DNA of 64,000 bases from Cherax quadricarinatus (Eukaryota; Arthropoda; Malacostraca; Decapoda; Parastacidae). Position numbers and translations under genes: made by a program. The DNA lies in contig NC_091298.1 of assembly GCF_038502225.1 (NCBI RefSeq), forward strand, positions 38,539,972-38,603,971, read 5' to 3'. Below, piece after piece: positions 11,371 to 23,586 of this stretch. Position 1 is the first letter of the stretch, and each line of letters opens with the position of its first letter. Below the pieces are notes generated by a model. That model had not been told where the DNA came from and ran no database searches. It worked only from the letters and a program-made list of their open reading frames with translations.

Positions 11371-12925
11371 TAATTTTTATAGTGGGCTAGAAAAGGATAA
11401 ATTATGTAACATCACAGACACTAGTGAAATGGTTGTGAAGCAGATAGACAGACTGAAGCAAAATAAGTCGCCGGGTCCTGATGAGGTTTTTTCAAGGGTT
11501 CTTAAGGAATGCAAAATGGAACTCTGTGAACCATTAACTAATATTTTTAATTTATCTCTTCAAACAGGTGTAGTGTCTGATATGTGGAAGATGGCTAATG
11601 TAATTCCTATTTTTAAAACAGGGGACAAGTCGTTACCGTCAAATTACCGCCCAATAAGCCTGACCTCAATTGTAGGCAAATTACTAGAGTCAATTATAGC
11701 TCAGATTATAAGAAGCCATCTCGATAACCATAGCTTGATTAATGAAACTCAGCATGGATTCACAAGAGGCCGGTCTTGTCTAACTAATTTATTAACTTTC
11801 TTCAGTAAAGCTTTTGAGGCTTTTGACCACGATAAAGAATTTGACATTATTTACTTAGATTTTAGTAAGGCTTTTGATGGAGTTCCGCACCATAGACTGT
11901 TAAAGAAAGTGGCAGCTCATGGCATTGGGGGAAAAGTGCTCTCGTGGATCGAGTCATGGCTCACTGACAGGAAGCAGAGAGTGTCCATAAATGGGGTTAA
12001 ATCCGAGTGGGGATCTGTAACAAGTGGCGTTCCACAGGGATCAGTCTTGGGCCCGTTGTTGTTTATAATATATATCAATGATCTTGATGAGGGAATTACT
12101 AGTGATATGAGCAAATTCGCCGATGACACAAAGATAGGTAGGATAATTGATTCAAACGTAGATGTTATGGAACTTCAGGAGGATTTAAACAAACTCTATT
12201 CTTGGTCAGAAAAGTGGCAGATGCAGTTCAATGTAGATAAATGCAAGGTTCTGAAGCTCGGGAGTGCCCATAACCCTTGTACTTATAAGTTAAATGATGT
12301 AGAACTTAGCCATACAGATTGCGAAAAGGACTTGGGGGTTATGGTGAGCAGCAACCTTAAATCAAGACAGCAATGCCTAAGCGTACGTAATAAGGCAAAT
12401 GGATTACTGGGATTTATATCAAGAAGTGTAAGCAACAGAAGTCCAGAGGTCATACTGCAGCTTTATACATCATTAGTAAGGCCTCACCTAGATTATGCAG
12501 CTCAGTTCTGGTCTCCATATTACAGAATGGACATAAATTCGTTAGAAAACATTCAGCGTAGGATGACTAAATTAATACATAGCATTAGAAATCTTCCTTA
12601 TGAAGAAAGATTGAGGACTCTTAAGTTACATTCACTTGTTAGACGAAGAATGAGGGGAGACCTGATCGAAGTATATGAGTGGAAGATAGGTATTAATAAA
12701 GGGGATATTAATAAGGTCTTGAGGATGTCTCTCCAAGAGAGAACCCGCAGTAATGGATTTAAATTAGATAAGTTTAGATTTAGAAAGGACACAGGAAAGT
12801 ATTGGTTTGGAAATAGGGTAGTTGATGAGTGGAACAGTCTACCTAGTTGGGTTATTGAGGCTGGGACTTTGGGTAGTTTCAAATTTAGGTTGGATAAGTA
12901 CATTAGTGGGAGGGGTTGGATTTGA

Positions 12926-13079
12926 GTGGGACTTTCACATCAGAGCTTATTTCTTGGGTGGCATTGAAAATTGGGTTGGGCAAATGTTTTGTTAGTGGGA
13001 TGAATTGTAAAGGACCTGCCTAGTATGGGCCAACAGGCCTCCTGCAGTGTTCCTCCTTTCTTATGTTCTTATGTTCTTA
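12926..13079 (+). other. 3' UTR and octamer tail of the CR1 family A element
   Basis: About 130 bp of non-coding sequence including GGGCCAACAGGCCTCCTGCAG is followed by CTTATGTT repeats. The decayed copies ending near 3962 and 23220 have recognisable versions, and a possible stray piece lies near 60895-60935. Confidence 0.7.
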
Positions 13080-14014
13080 TAATCTTGTTCCGTTCCAGGT
13101 GCTCCACCACTCTCTTCCTGATAATCTTCTCAATGACTCTGCGTACTATTGCCTCGTTTCTGTCTCCTTTCTTAAAAATGGGGACTACATTTGCCTTCTT
13201 CCATACCTCAGGTAGTGGCGCAGTTTCAAGGGATGTGTTGAAGATTGTGGTTAGTGGCAAACACAGCATCTCTGCTCCTTTTTTAAGGACCCACGGGGAG
13301 ATGTTGTTCGGTCCCATCGTCTTTGAGGTAACAAAGTCACTTAGTATGTCATCCAACACTTGTTAGTAAATTCCTTGTTGGTATTCCCCTCTGTGCTGTC
13401 TTCCCAGAGCCCTTCCTATTTCTACTGCAAATACTTCTTTCAATCTCGTGTTGCGTTCCTCACATACCTCTTGATCGTTTCTTGTGAGTTCCCCACCTTC
13501 TTTCCTCTTCCTGATCACCTGGTCTTTGACTGTTGTCTTTCTCCTAATGTGGCTATACAGCAGTTTCGGATCAGACTTGACTCTCGATGCCATGTTGCTT
13601 TCGTACTGTCGCTGGGCCTCCCTACTAATCTGTGTATACTCGTTTCTTGGTCTTCGACTAATCTCATTATTTTCCTGGGTTCTAGTGCACTTAGTTTTTG
13701 CCTCCCTACACCTTCGGGTAAACTATGGGCTCGTTCAGGTCTTCCCATTATTTCTGTTGCCCTTGGCAACAAACCTTTCCTCTGCCTCCTTGCATTTTGT
13801 TGTTATGTATTCCATCAATTCGTTTACAGACTTTCCTACCAATTCTCTGTCCCACTGAATCTCCTGCAGGAAGTTCCTCATACCTGTGCAGTCCCCCTTT
13901 TCTAGTTTGGCTTTTCCCATTCAACTCCTGTCACCCTCTCCACTTGTAACTCTACTATGTATTCAAAGCACAGAACCACGTGATCACTAGTTCCGAGGGG
14001 CCTCTCGTATGTGA
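13080..14014 (-). pseudogene. Family C retrotransposon copy 1, 5' part
   Basis: This is the continuation of the copy at 7336-8515 beyond the nested CR1 element. On the minus strand it carries the endonuclease end, the linker rich in basic residues, and the RT start (MGPNNISPWVL, PLPEVWKKANVVPIFKKGD). It matches the same regions of copy 2 with many small indels and at least two frame changes. It is 5'-truncated near 14014, inside the endonuclease region just after the block encoding YERPL. There it meets TG-rich sequence that forms the 3' tail of copy 2. Confidence 0.82.
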
Positions 14015-14036
14015 TGTGATGTGATGTGTGTGTGTG
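14015..14036. repeat. Short TG-rich junction between family C copies 1 and 2
   Basis: TGTGATG repeats pass into about 12 bp of pure TG, far shorter than the 95-155 bp arrays at the other junctions. It is the (AC)n tail of copy 2 on the minus strand. Confidence 0.85.
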
Positions 14037-14114
14037 TACTCACCTATTTGTACTCACCTATTTGTGGTTGCAGGGGTCGAGTCTTAGCTCCTGGCCCCGC
14101 CTCTTCACCGGTTG

Positions 14115-14813
14115 CTACTGGGCCCTCTCTATCCCCGCTCCATGAGCTTTATCAAACCTCGTCTTAAAACTGTGTATGGTTCCTGCCTCCACTACGTCAT
14201 TTTCTAGGCTATTCCACTGCCTTACAACTCTATGACTGAAGAAATACTTCCTAATATCTCTCTGACTCATTTGTGTCTTCAACTTCCAATTGTGGCCTCT
14301 TGTTTCTGTGTCCCCTCCCTGGAACATCCTGTCTTTGTCCACCTTGTCTATTCCACGCAGTATTTTATATGTCGTTATCATGTCTCCCCTGACCCTCCTG
14401 TCCTCCAGTGTCGTCAGGCCGATTTCCCTTAATCTTTCTTCATAGGACATTCCCCTTAGCTCTGGAACTAACCTTGTAGCAAACCTTTGTACTTTCTCTA
14501 GTTTCTTGACGTGCTTTATCAAGTGCGGGTTCCAAACAGGTGCTGCATACTCCAGTATGGGCCTGACATACACGGTGTACAGTGTCTTGAACGATTCCTT
14601 ACTAAGGTATCGGAATGCTGTTCTCAGGTTTGCCAGGCGCCCATATGCTGCAGCAGTTATCTGGTTGATGTGTGCTTCCGGAGACATGCTCGGAGTTATA
14701 CTCACCCCAAGATCTTTCTCCTTGAGTGAGGTTTGCAGTCTTTGGCCACCTAGCCTATACTCGGTCTGTGGTCTTCTGTGCCCTTCCCCTATCTTCATAT
14801 GAAGACTTTGCAT
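14115..14813 (-). pseudogene. Family C ORF2 C-terminal part, copy 2, frameshifted
   Basis: This 232-codon frame holds the thumb and C-terminal region of the family C reverse transcriptase (KIGEGHRRPQTEY, LRTAFRYLSKESF, ATRLVPELRGMSYEERLRE). It is separated from the main frame by the 5-bp insertion near 14800. The stop lies about 75 bp before the GGTGAGTAC end of the element. Confidence 0.82.
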
Positions 14814-16615
14814 TTGGCAGGATTAAATTCGAGAAGCCATTTGCTGGACCAGGTGTCCAGTCTGTCCAGGTCTCTTTGAAGTCCTGCCTGGTCCTCATCA
14901 GATTTAATTCTCCTCATTAACTTCACATCATCTGCAAACAGGGACACTTCTGAGTCTAACCCTTCCATCATGTCGTTCACATATACCAAAAATAGCACTG
15001 GTCCTAGGACCGACCCCTGTGGGACCCCGCTAGTCACAGGTGCCAACTGTGATACATCATTACGTACCATGACTCGTTGTTGTCTCCCTGTCAGGTATTC
15101 TCTGATCCATTGCAGTGCCCTTCCTGTTATATGCGCCTGATGCTCTAGCTTCTGCACTAATCTCTTGTGAGGAACTGTGTCAAAGGCCTTCTTGCAGTCC
15201 AAGAAGATGCAATCAACCCACCCCTCTCTCTCGTGTCTTACTTCTGTTATTTTATCATAAAACTCCAGAAGGTTTGTGACACAGGATTTGCCTTCCATGA
15301 ATCCGTGCTGGTTGGCATTTATACTCTTGTTCCGTTCCAGGTGCTCCACCACTCTCCTCCTGATAATCTTCTCCATAATTTTGCATACTATACATGTCAA
15401 TGACACAGGTCTATAGTTTAGTGCCTCTTTTCTGTCTCCTTTTTTAAAAATGGGAACTACATTTGCCGTCTTCCATACCTCAGGTAGTTGCCCAGTTTCC
15501 AGGGACGTGTTGAAGATTGTGGTAAGTGGCATGCACAACATATCTGCTCCCTCTCTAAGGACCCACGGGGAGATGTTGTCCGGTCCCATTGCCTTTGAGG
15601 TATCGATGTCCCTTAGCAGTTTCTTCACCTCCTCCTCATCTGTATGTATGTCGTCCAACTCGTGTTGGTGTATTCCTTGCTGGTGTCCCCATCTGGTCTG
15701 TCCCCCCAGAGTCCTTCCTGACTCTACTGTAAATACTTCCTTAAATCTCGTGTTGAGCTCCTCACATACCTCTTGATCGTTTCTTGTGAGTTCTCCACCT
15801 TCTTTCCTCAGCCTTATCACCTGGTCCTTGACTATTGTCTTCCTCCTAATGTGGCTATACAGCAGTTTCGGGTCAGATTTGACTTTCGATGCTATGTCGT
15901 TTTCATACTGTCGCTGGGCCTCCCTCCTTATCTGTGCATACTCGTTTCTGGCTCTTCTACTAATCTCCTTGTTTTCCTGGGTCCTATGCTTCCTGTACCT
16001 TTTCCATTCTCTGTTGCACTTAGTTTTTGCCTCCCTACACCTTCGGATAAACCAAGGACTCGTTTTGGTCTTCCTATTATTTCTGTTTCCCTTGGGAACA
16101 AAACTTTCCTCTGCCTCCTTGCACTTTGTTGCCACATATTCCATCATCTCGTTTACTGATTTTCCTACCATTTCTCTGTCCCACTGAACCTCCTGCAGGA
16201 AGTTTCTCATACCTGTGTAGTCCCCCCTTTCATAGTTTTGCCTGACCCCTTCAGTTCCTGTTACCTTCTCCACTTGTAACTCTACTATATAATCAAAACT
16301 CAGCACCACATGATCGCTAGCTCCAAGGGGCCTCTCGTAAGTGAAGTCCTCAATGTCTGAACTGCTCAGGGTGAACACAAGATCCAGTCTTGCTGGCTCA
16401 TCCTCCCCTCTCTCTCTGGTTGTGTCCCTGACATGTTGATGCATGAGGTTTTCAAGTACCACATCCATCATCTTGGCTCTCCATGTTTCGGGACCCCCAT
16501 GTGGCTCCAGGTTTTCCCAGTCGATCTCCCTGTGGTTGAAATCGCCCATTACCAGTAACTTTGCTCTGCTCGAGTGAGCTCTTCTTGCCACCTCAGCCAG
16601 TGTGTCCACCATCAC
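14795..16615 (-). pseudogene. Family C ORF2, endonuclease C-terminus and reverse transcriptase
   Basis: An open frame of 606 codons encodes the end of an apurinic-type endonuclease (GDFNHREIDW near the start, GASDHV further on). A basic linker follows, then RT motifs GPDNISPWVL, NYRPVSLTC, DCKKAFDTVPH, SGVPQGSVLGP and the catalytic FADDVKLM box. There is no RNase H, as in CR1/L2-type elements. The first ATG is only the first one after the truncation point, not a natural start. The frame ends at a 5-bp insertion near 14800 that created the palindrome CTTCATATGAAG where copies 3 and 4 have CTTCATGAC. The C-terminal 200 or so residues continue in another frame (14115-14813). Confidence 0.85.
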
Positions 16616-16618
16616 CCT

Positions 16619-16619
16619 G

Positions 16620-16696
<77 letters not shown>

Positions 16697-16715
16697 TGTG
16701 TGTGTGTGTGTGTGT
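16619..16715. repeat. (TG)n microsatellite between family C copies 2 and 3
   Basis: About 97 bp of TG with one TATG change. It lies between the 5' truncation of copy 2 and the 3' end of copy 3. Confidence 0.95.
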
Positions 16716-17671
16716 ACTCACCTAGTTGTACTCACCTAGTTGAGGTTGCGGGGGTCGAGTCCGAGCTCCTGGCCACGCCTCTTCACTGATCGCTACTAGG
16801 TCACTCTCCCTGAGCCGTGAGCTTTATCATACCTCTGCTTAAAGCTATGTATGGATCCTGCCTCCACTACATCGCTTCCCAAACTATTCCACTTACTGAC
16901 TACTCTGTGGCTGAAGAAATACTTCCTAACATCCCTGTGATTCATCTGTGTCTTCAGCTTCCAACTGTGTCCCCTTGTTACTGTGTCCAATCTCTGGAAC
17001 ATCCTGTCTTTGTCCACCTTGTCAATTCCTCTCAGTATTTTGTATGTCGTTATCATGTCCCCCCTATCTCTCCTGTCCTCCAGTGTCGTCAGGTTGATTT
17101 CCCTTAACCTCTCCTCGTAGGACATACCTCTTAGCTCTGGGACTAGTCTTGTTGCAAACCTTTGCACTTTCTCTAGTTTCTTTACGTGCTTGGCTAGGTG
17201 TGGGTTCCAAACTGGTGCCGCATACTCCAATATGGGCCTAACGTATACGGTGTACAGGGTCCTGAACGATTCCTTATTAAGATGTCGGAATGCTGTTCTG
17301 AGGTTTGCTAGGCGCCCATATGCTGCAGCAGTTATTTGGTTGATGTGCGCTTCAGGAGATGTGCCTGGTGTTATACTCACCCCAAGATCTTTTTCCTTGA
17401 GTGAGGTTTGTAGTCTCTGACCCCCTAGACTGTACTCCGTCTGCGGCCTTCTTTGCCCTTCCCCAATCTTCATGACTTTGCACTTGGTGGGATTGAACTC
17501 CAGGAGCCAATTGCTGGACCAGGTCTGCAGCCTGTCCAGATCCCTTTGTAGTTCTGCCTGGTCTTCGATCGAGTGTATTCTTCTCATCAACTTCACGTCA
17601 TCTGCAAACAGGGACACCTCAGAGTCTATTCCTTCCGTCATGTCGTTCACAAATACCAGAAACAGCACTGG

Positions 17672-17673
<2 letters not shown>
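16716..17673 (-). pseudogene. Family C retrotransposon copy 3
   Basis: This 5'-truncated copy starts, on the minus strand, just inside LFLVFVNDM next to (AC)n. It contains the FADDVKLM box, the complete RT C-terminal region in one open frame (16796-17668, 290 codons) and a 3' end with two GGTGAGTAC motifs. Truncation is exact at CACTGGTC, where copy 4 continues with coding sequence. It is very similar to copy 4, with a handful of substitutions over about 850 bp. Confidence 0.87.
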
Positions 17674-17706
<33 letters not shown>

Positions 17707-17771
17707 TGTGTGTGTGTATGTGTATGTGTGTGTGTGTGTGTGTGTGTATGTGTGTGTGTGTATGTGTGTGT

Positions 17772-17829
<58 letters not shown>
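17674..17829. repeat. (TG)n microsatellite between family C copies 3 and 4
   Basis: About 155 bp of TG with TCTG, TATG and TGAG interruptions. It is bounded on both sides by family C sequence. Confidence 0.95.
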
Positions 17830-17832
<3 letters not shown>

Positions 17833-19306
17833 CACCTAGTTGTACTCACCTAGTTGAGGTTGCGGGGGTCGAGTCCGAGCTCCTGGCCCCCCCTCTTCAC
17901 TGATCGCTACTAGGTCACTCTCCCTGAGCCGTGAGCTTTATCATACCTCTGCTTAAAGCTATGTATGGCTCCTGCCTGCACTACATCGCTTCCCAAACTA
18001 TTCCACTTACTGACTACTCTGTGGCTGAAGAAATACTTCCTAACATCCCTGTGATTCATCTGTGTCTTCAGCTTCCAACTGTGTCCCCTTGTTACTGTGT
18101 CCAATCTCTGGAACATCCTGTATTTGTCCACCTTGTCAATTCCTCTCAGTATTTTGTATGTCGTTATCATGTCCCCCCTATCTTTCCTGTCCTCCAGTGT
18201 CGTCAGGTTGATTTCCCTTAACCTCTCCTCGTAGGACATACCTCTTAGCTCTGGGACTAGTCTTGTTGCAAACCTTTGCACTTTCTCTAGTTTCTTTACG
18301 TGCTTGGCTAGGTGTGGGTTCCAAACTGATGCCGCATACTCCAATATGGGCCTAACGTACACGGTGTACAGGGTCCTGAATGATTCCTTATTAAGATGTC
18401 GGAATGCTGTTCTGAGGTTTGCTAGGCGCCCATATGCTGCAGCAGTTATTTGGTTGATGTGCGCTTCAGGAGATGTGCCTGGTGTTATACTCACCCCAAG
18501 ACCTTTTTCCTTGAGTGAGGTTTGTAGTCTCTGGCCCCCTAGACTGTACTCCGTCTGCGGTTTTCTTTGCCCTTCCCCAATCTTCATGACTTTGCACTTG
18601 GTGGGATTGAACTCCAGGAGCCAATTGCTGGACCAGGTCTGCAGCCTGTCCAGATCCCTTTGTAGTTCTGCCTGGTCTTCGAACGAGTGAATTCTTTTCA
18701 TCAACTTCACGTCATCTGCAAACAGGGACACCTCAGAGTCTATTCCTTCCGTCATGTCGTTCACAAATACCAGAAACAGCACTGGTCCTAGGATTGACCC
18801 CTGTGGGACCCCGCTGGTCACAGGTGCCCACTCTGACACCTCACCACGTACCATGACTCGCTGCTGTCTTCCTGACAAGTATTCCCTGATCCATTGTAGT
18901 GCCTTCCCTGTTATCCCTGCTTGGTCCTCCAGTTTTTGCACCAATCTCTTGAGTGGAACTGTGTCAAACGCCTTTTTGCAGTCCAAGAAAATGCAATCCA
19001 CCCACCCCTCTCTCTCTTTTCTTACTGCTGTCACCATGTCATAGAACTCCAGTAGGTTTGTGACACAGGATTTCCCGTCCCTGAAACCATGTTGGCTGCT
19101 GTTGATGAGATCGTTCCTTTCTATTTGTTCCACCACTCTTCTCCTGATAATCTTCTCCATGATTTTGCATACTATACATGTCAGTGACACTGGTCTGTAG
19201 TTTAATTCTTCATGTCTGTCTCCTTAAAGATTGGGACTACATTTGCTGTCTTCCATGCCTCAGGCAATCTCCCTGTTTCGATAGATGTATTGAATATTGT
19301 TGTTAG
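17830..19306 (-). pseudogene. Family C retrotransposon copy 4
   Basis: This 5'-truncated copy has a 426-codon open frame at 17910-19190. On the minus strand it encodes most of the RT: SLTCIVCKIMEK, HGFRDGKSCVTNLL, DCKKAFDTVP, SGVPQGSILGPVLF, FADDVKLM and the C-terminal region. A 1-bp change near 19225 shifts the frame, and the copy ends near 19306 against (TG)n. The catalytic aspartates are intact but the N-terminal RT and the endonuclease are missing. Confidence 0.87.
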
Positions 19307-19452
<146 letters not shown>

Positions 19453-19912
19453 ACTCACCTCACCTAGTTGTGGTTGCAGGGGTCGACTCATAGTTCCTGC
19501 CCCCGCCTCTTCACTGGTCGCTACTAGGTCACTCTCCCTGAACCGTGAGCTTTATCATACCTATGCTTAAAGCTATGTATGGATCCTGCCTCCACTACAT
19601 CGCTTCCCAAACTATTCCACTTCCTGACTAATCTGTGGCTGAAGAAATACTTCCTAACATCCCTGTGATTCATCTGTGTCTTCAACTTCCAACTGTGTCC
19701 CCTTGTTGCTGTGTCCCATCTCTGGAACATCCTGTCTTTGTCCACCTTGCCAATTCCTCTCAGTATTTTATATGTCGTTATCATGTCCCCCTATCTCTCC
19801 TGTCCTCCAGTGTCGTCAGGTTGATTTCTCTTAACCTCTCCACGTTGGACATACCTCTTACCTTTGGGACTAGTCTTGTTTCAAACCTTTGCACTTTCTC
19901 TAGTTTCTCTTA
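19453..19912 (-). pseudogene. Family C retrotransposon copy 5
   Basis: Shortest copy: only the last 120 or so codons of ORF2 and the 3' end remain, with an 86-codon open piece at 19524-19784 (RGDMITTYKILRG). The 3' terminus has GGTGAGTAC followed by (AC)n on the minus strand. The 5' end passes into another TG array. Confidence 0.82.
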
Positions 19913-20126
<214 letters not shown>

Positions 20127-20737
20127 GACATGCTACTGCACTGAAGCATCAGGCGGCTGAGTGCTGGAAAAATGACATGCTACTGCACTGAAGCATCAGG
20201 CGGCTGAGTGCTGGAAAAATGACATGCTACTGCACTGAAGCATCAGGTGGCTGAGTGCTGGAAAAATGACATGCTACTGCACTGAAGCATCAGGTGGCTG
20301 AGTGCTGGAAAAATGACATGCTACTGCACTGAAGTATCAGGTGGCTGAGTGCTGGAAAAATGACATGCTACTGCACTGAAGCATCAGGTGGCTGAGTGCT
20401 GGAAAAATGACATGCTACTGCACTGAAGTATCAGGTGGCTGAGTGCTGGAAAAATGACATGCTACTGCACTGAAGCATCAGGTGGCTGAGTGCTGGAAAA
20501 ATGACATGCTACTGCACTGAAGCATCAGGTGGCTGAGTGCTGGAAAAATGACATGCTACTGCACTGAAGCATCAGGTGGCTGAGTGCTGGAAAAATGACA
20601 TGCTACTGCACTGAAGTATCAGGTGGCTGAGTGCTGGAAAAATGACATGCTACTGCACTGAAGCATCAGGTGGCTGAGTGCTGGAAAAATGACATGCTAC
20701 TGCACTGAAGCATCAGGCGGCTGAGTGCTGGAAAAAT
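20127..20737. repeat. 47-bp tandem repeat, 13 copies
   Basis: Thirteen head-to-tail 47-bp units start with GACATGCTACTGCACTGAAG and end with GTGCTGGAAAAAT. Variation is mostly GCATCAGGCGG, GCATCAGGTGG or GTATCAGGTGG. The first and last units share the CGG form. Since 47 is not a multiple of three, no frame stays open. Confidence 0.95.
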
Positions 20738-21043
20738 GATCCAGGAATTCTTTGCTCTTCGGAAATATATGCTTTCATTTTTGAAAATAAACAGGTGTAC
20801 CAAACTCAGCTGCAAGGTAAAGACTTTCTTTGCATCCTGGCATTCAAAAACAGCGCACTTGAATGTGCTGACTCTGAGTTTACCACGCAAACAACAAATT
20901 ATTTCCCACTAGTTGCACACATCGAAGCTTTTCACAGTGTGTGTTTAGGAAAGAATTATATTTCATTTAAGAACCCCATGGAAGTCAATGTGGAGATATA
21001 CTTACCAGAAATTCAGCTAGAACTATGTGAAAGACTGCTCTAA
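20690..21043 (+). pseudogene. Possible hAT-type transposase C-terminal remnant
   Basis: An open frame passes out of the last 47-bp unit (reading LKHQAAECWKND) and continues to a stop at 21043. It contains QLQGKDFLCIL and ends in LPEIQLELCERLL. The QLQGK block followed about 60 residues later by an LPxxLQLELIDLQ-like end recalls hAT-derived proteins of the GTF2IRD2/ZBED5 group, where these lie shortly before the dimerisation region. The middle (about 40 residues) is not recognisable and the catalytic residues are not visible. It could instead be chance similarity. The first unit of the 47-bp array may derive from the same gene. Confidence 0.35.
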
Positions 21044-21324
21044 AGCTGCACTAAATGTTCGGTAGTACATATATATGTGAATGTACGTTTTCTACCATGA
21101 AGCCAGTAAAATCTAAAACCAAAAATCAAAAGGGAAATATAACTTTGGAGACGTGTCTTCCACTTGCCACTAACAACATCGAAATCGATACAAAGACATC
21201 TCTTTAGTAGGTAAGAATATGAGTAGTATTATTTCTGTATAAATTCAGTGCCTTTAAAAGAAATCTTGTTTGCTTCCTTACCTGCAGACTCTGCACACAA
21301 CCTTTGTATATCGGAAACATCATA
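21044..21324. other. Unassigned AT-rich sequence
   Basis: About 280 bp with no open frame of note and no repeat that I recognise. Confidence 0.5.
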
Positions 21325-23425
<2,101 letters not shown>

Positions 23426-23431
23426 GCAAGT

Positions 23432-23586
23432 GTGCAAAACAACCACTGTGAAAGAATAGAGAAATTCCAAGCGCTTTCGTGACTTCTCACATTATCAAGG
23501 AACTATAAAAGTAATACATAAAAGAAAGGCATATAAAGGGTCTAGACCACACCTCACCATCACGTCCCACAACAAAGCAACACCTG
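23432..23586 (-). mobile_element. Penelope-like terminal-repeat fragment
   Basis: This shares a continuous block with 28222-28315: CAAGGAACTA, AAAGGAAGGCATATAAAGGG-like and CACACCTCACCATCACGTC strings in the same order. The 28-kb copy lies next to a GIY-YIG remnant, which identifies the family. The fragment contains a hammerhead-like motif at 23463-23504 and stops at ACAAAGCAACACCT, where a different coding sequence begins. Confidence 0.65.
23463..23504 (-). ncRNA. Hammerhead-ribozyme-like motif in Penelope-like fragment
   Basis: On the minus strand: AGTTCC (stem I), TTGATAA (core), T (extra), GTGA-GAAG-TCAC (stem II), GAA, AGCGCT (palindromic stem III), T, GGAATT (stem I, six pairs with one G-U). 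Positions 3 and 8 are U and A. Both halves of stem I and stem II pair although their sequences differ from the other copies. Confidence 0.5.

Larger units (their letters stand above)
9497..12925 (+). pseudogene. CR1-type ORF2 (endonuclease and RT), interrupted by Penelope-like insertion
   Basis: The first part (9497-10881) encodes an N-terminal extension and an apurinic-type endonuclease with YANCRSARNK, LTETWLN, VIYRPLN, GDFNFSHIDW and GASDHKS motifs. After the insertion, 11371-12925 encodes the reverse transcriptase: SPGPDE, NYRPISLTS, DFSKAFD, SGVPQGSVLGPLLF and the catalytic FADDTK box near 12115. There is no RNase H. The inserted DNA plus its 16-bp target duplication adds 489 bp, a multiple of three, so the frame is the same on both sides, but the insert brings a stop at about 10934. 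Taken apart from that insert, the ORF would span about 979 codons with no other stop, so it was intact until recently. ORF1 lies 14 bp upstream. Confidence 0.88.
8516..13079 (+). mobile_element. Full-length CR1-type retrotransposon (family A), nested in family C copy 1
   Basis: The element has a short 5' UTR (about 8516-8645), ORF1, ORF2, a 3' UTR and an octamer tail of CTTATGTT-type repeats at about 13058-13079. The octamer tail and the esterase domain in ORF1 are CR1-group hallmarks. Its insertion split family C copy 1 between CCGTGCTGGT and AATCTTGTTCCG. Compared with family C copy 2, about 10-12 bp of target appear lost and no target duplication is evident. The only major lesion is a 473-bp inverted Penelope-like insertion in ORF2. 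Without it the element would be about 4.07 kb with both frames open. Confidence 0.88.
14037..16618 (-). mobile_element. Family C CR1/L2-like retrotransposon copy 2
   Basis: Longest uninterrupted copy of family C. On the minus strand it runs from within the endonuclease domain at 16618 through the RT to a 3' UTR ending in two GGTGAGTAC motifs and an (AC)n tail. The 5' end is lost at the next TG array. Confidence 0.88.

Noticed and set aside
16574..16789. Poly Cys-Val and Thr-His frames over TG/AC arrays, and Tyr-Ile frames over TA arrays
   Set aside because: Dinucleotide microsatellites read as two-residue repeats; not genes.
20127..20737. CRISPR-like array (13 regular repeats)
   Set aside because: The 47-bp units are contiguous with no variable spacers, and the genome is eukaryotic.
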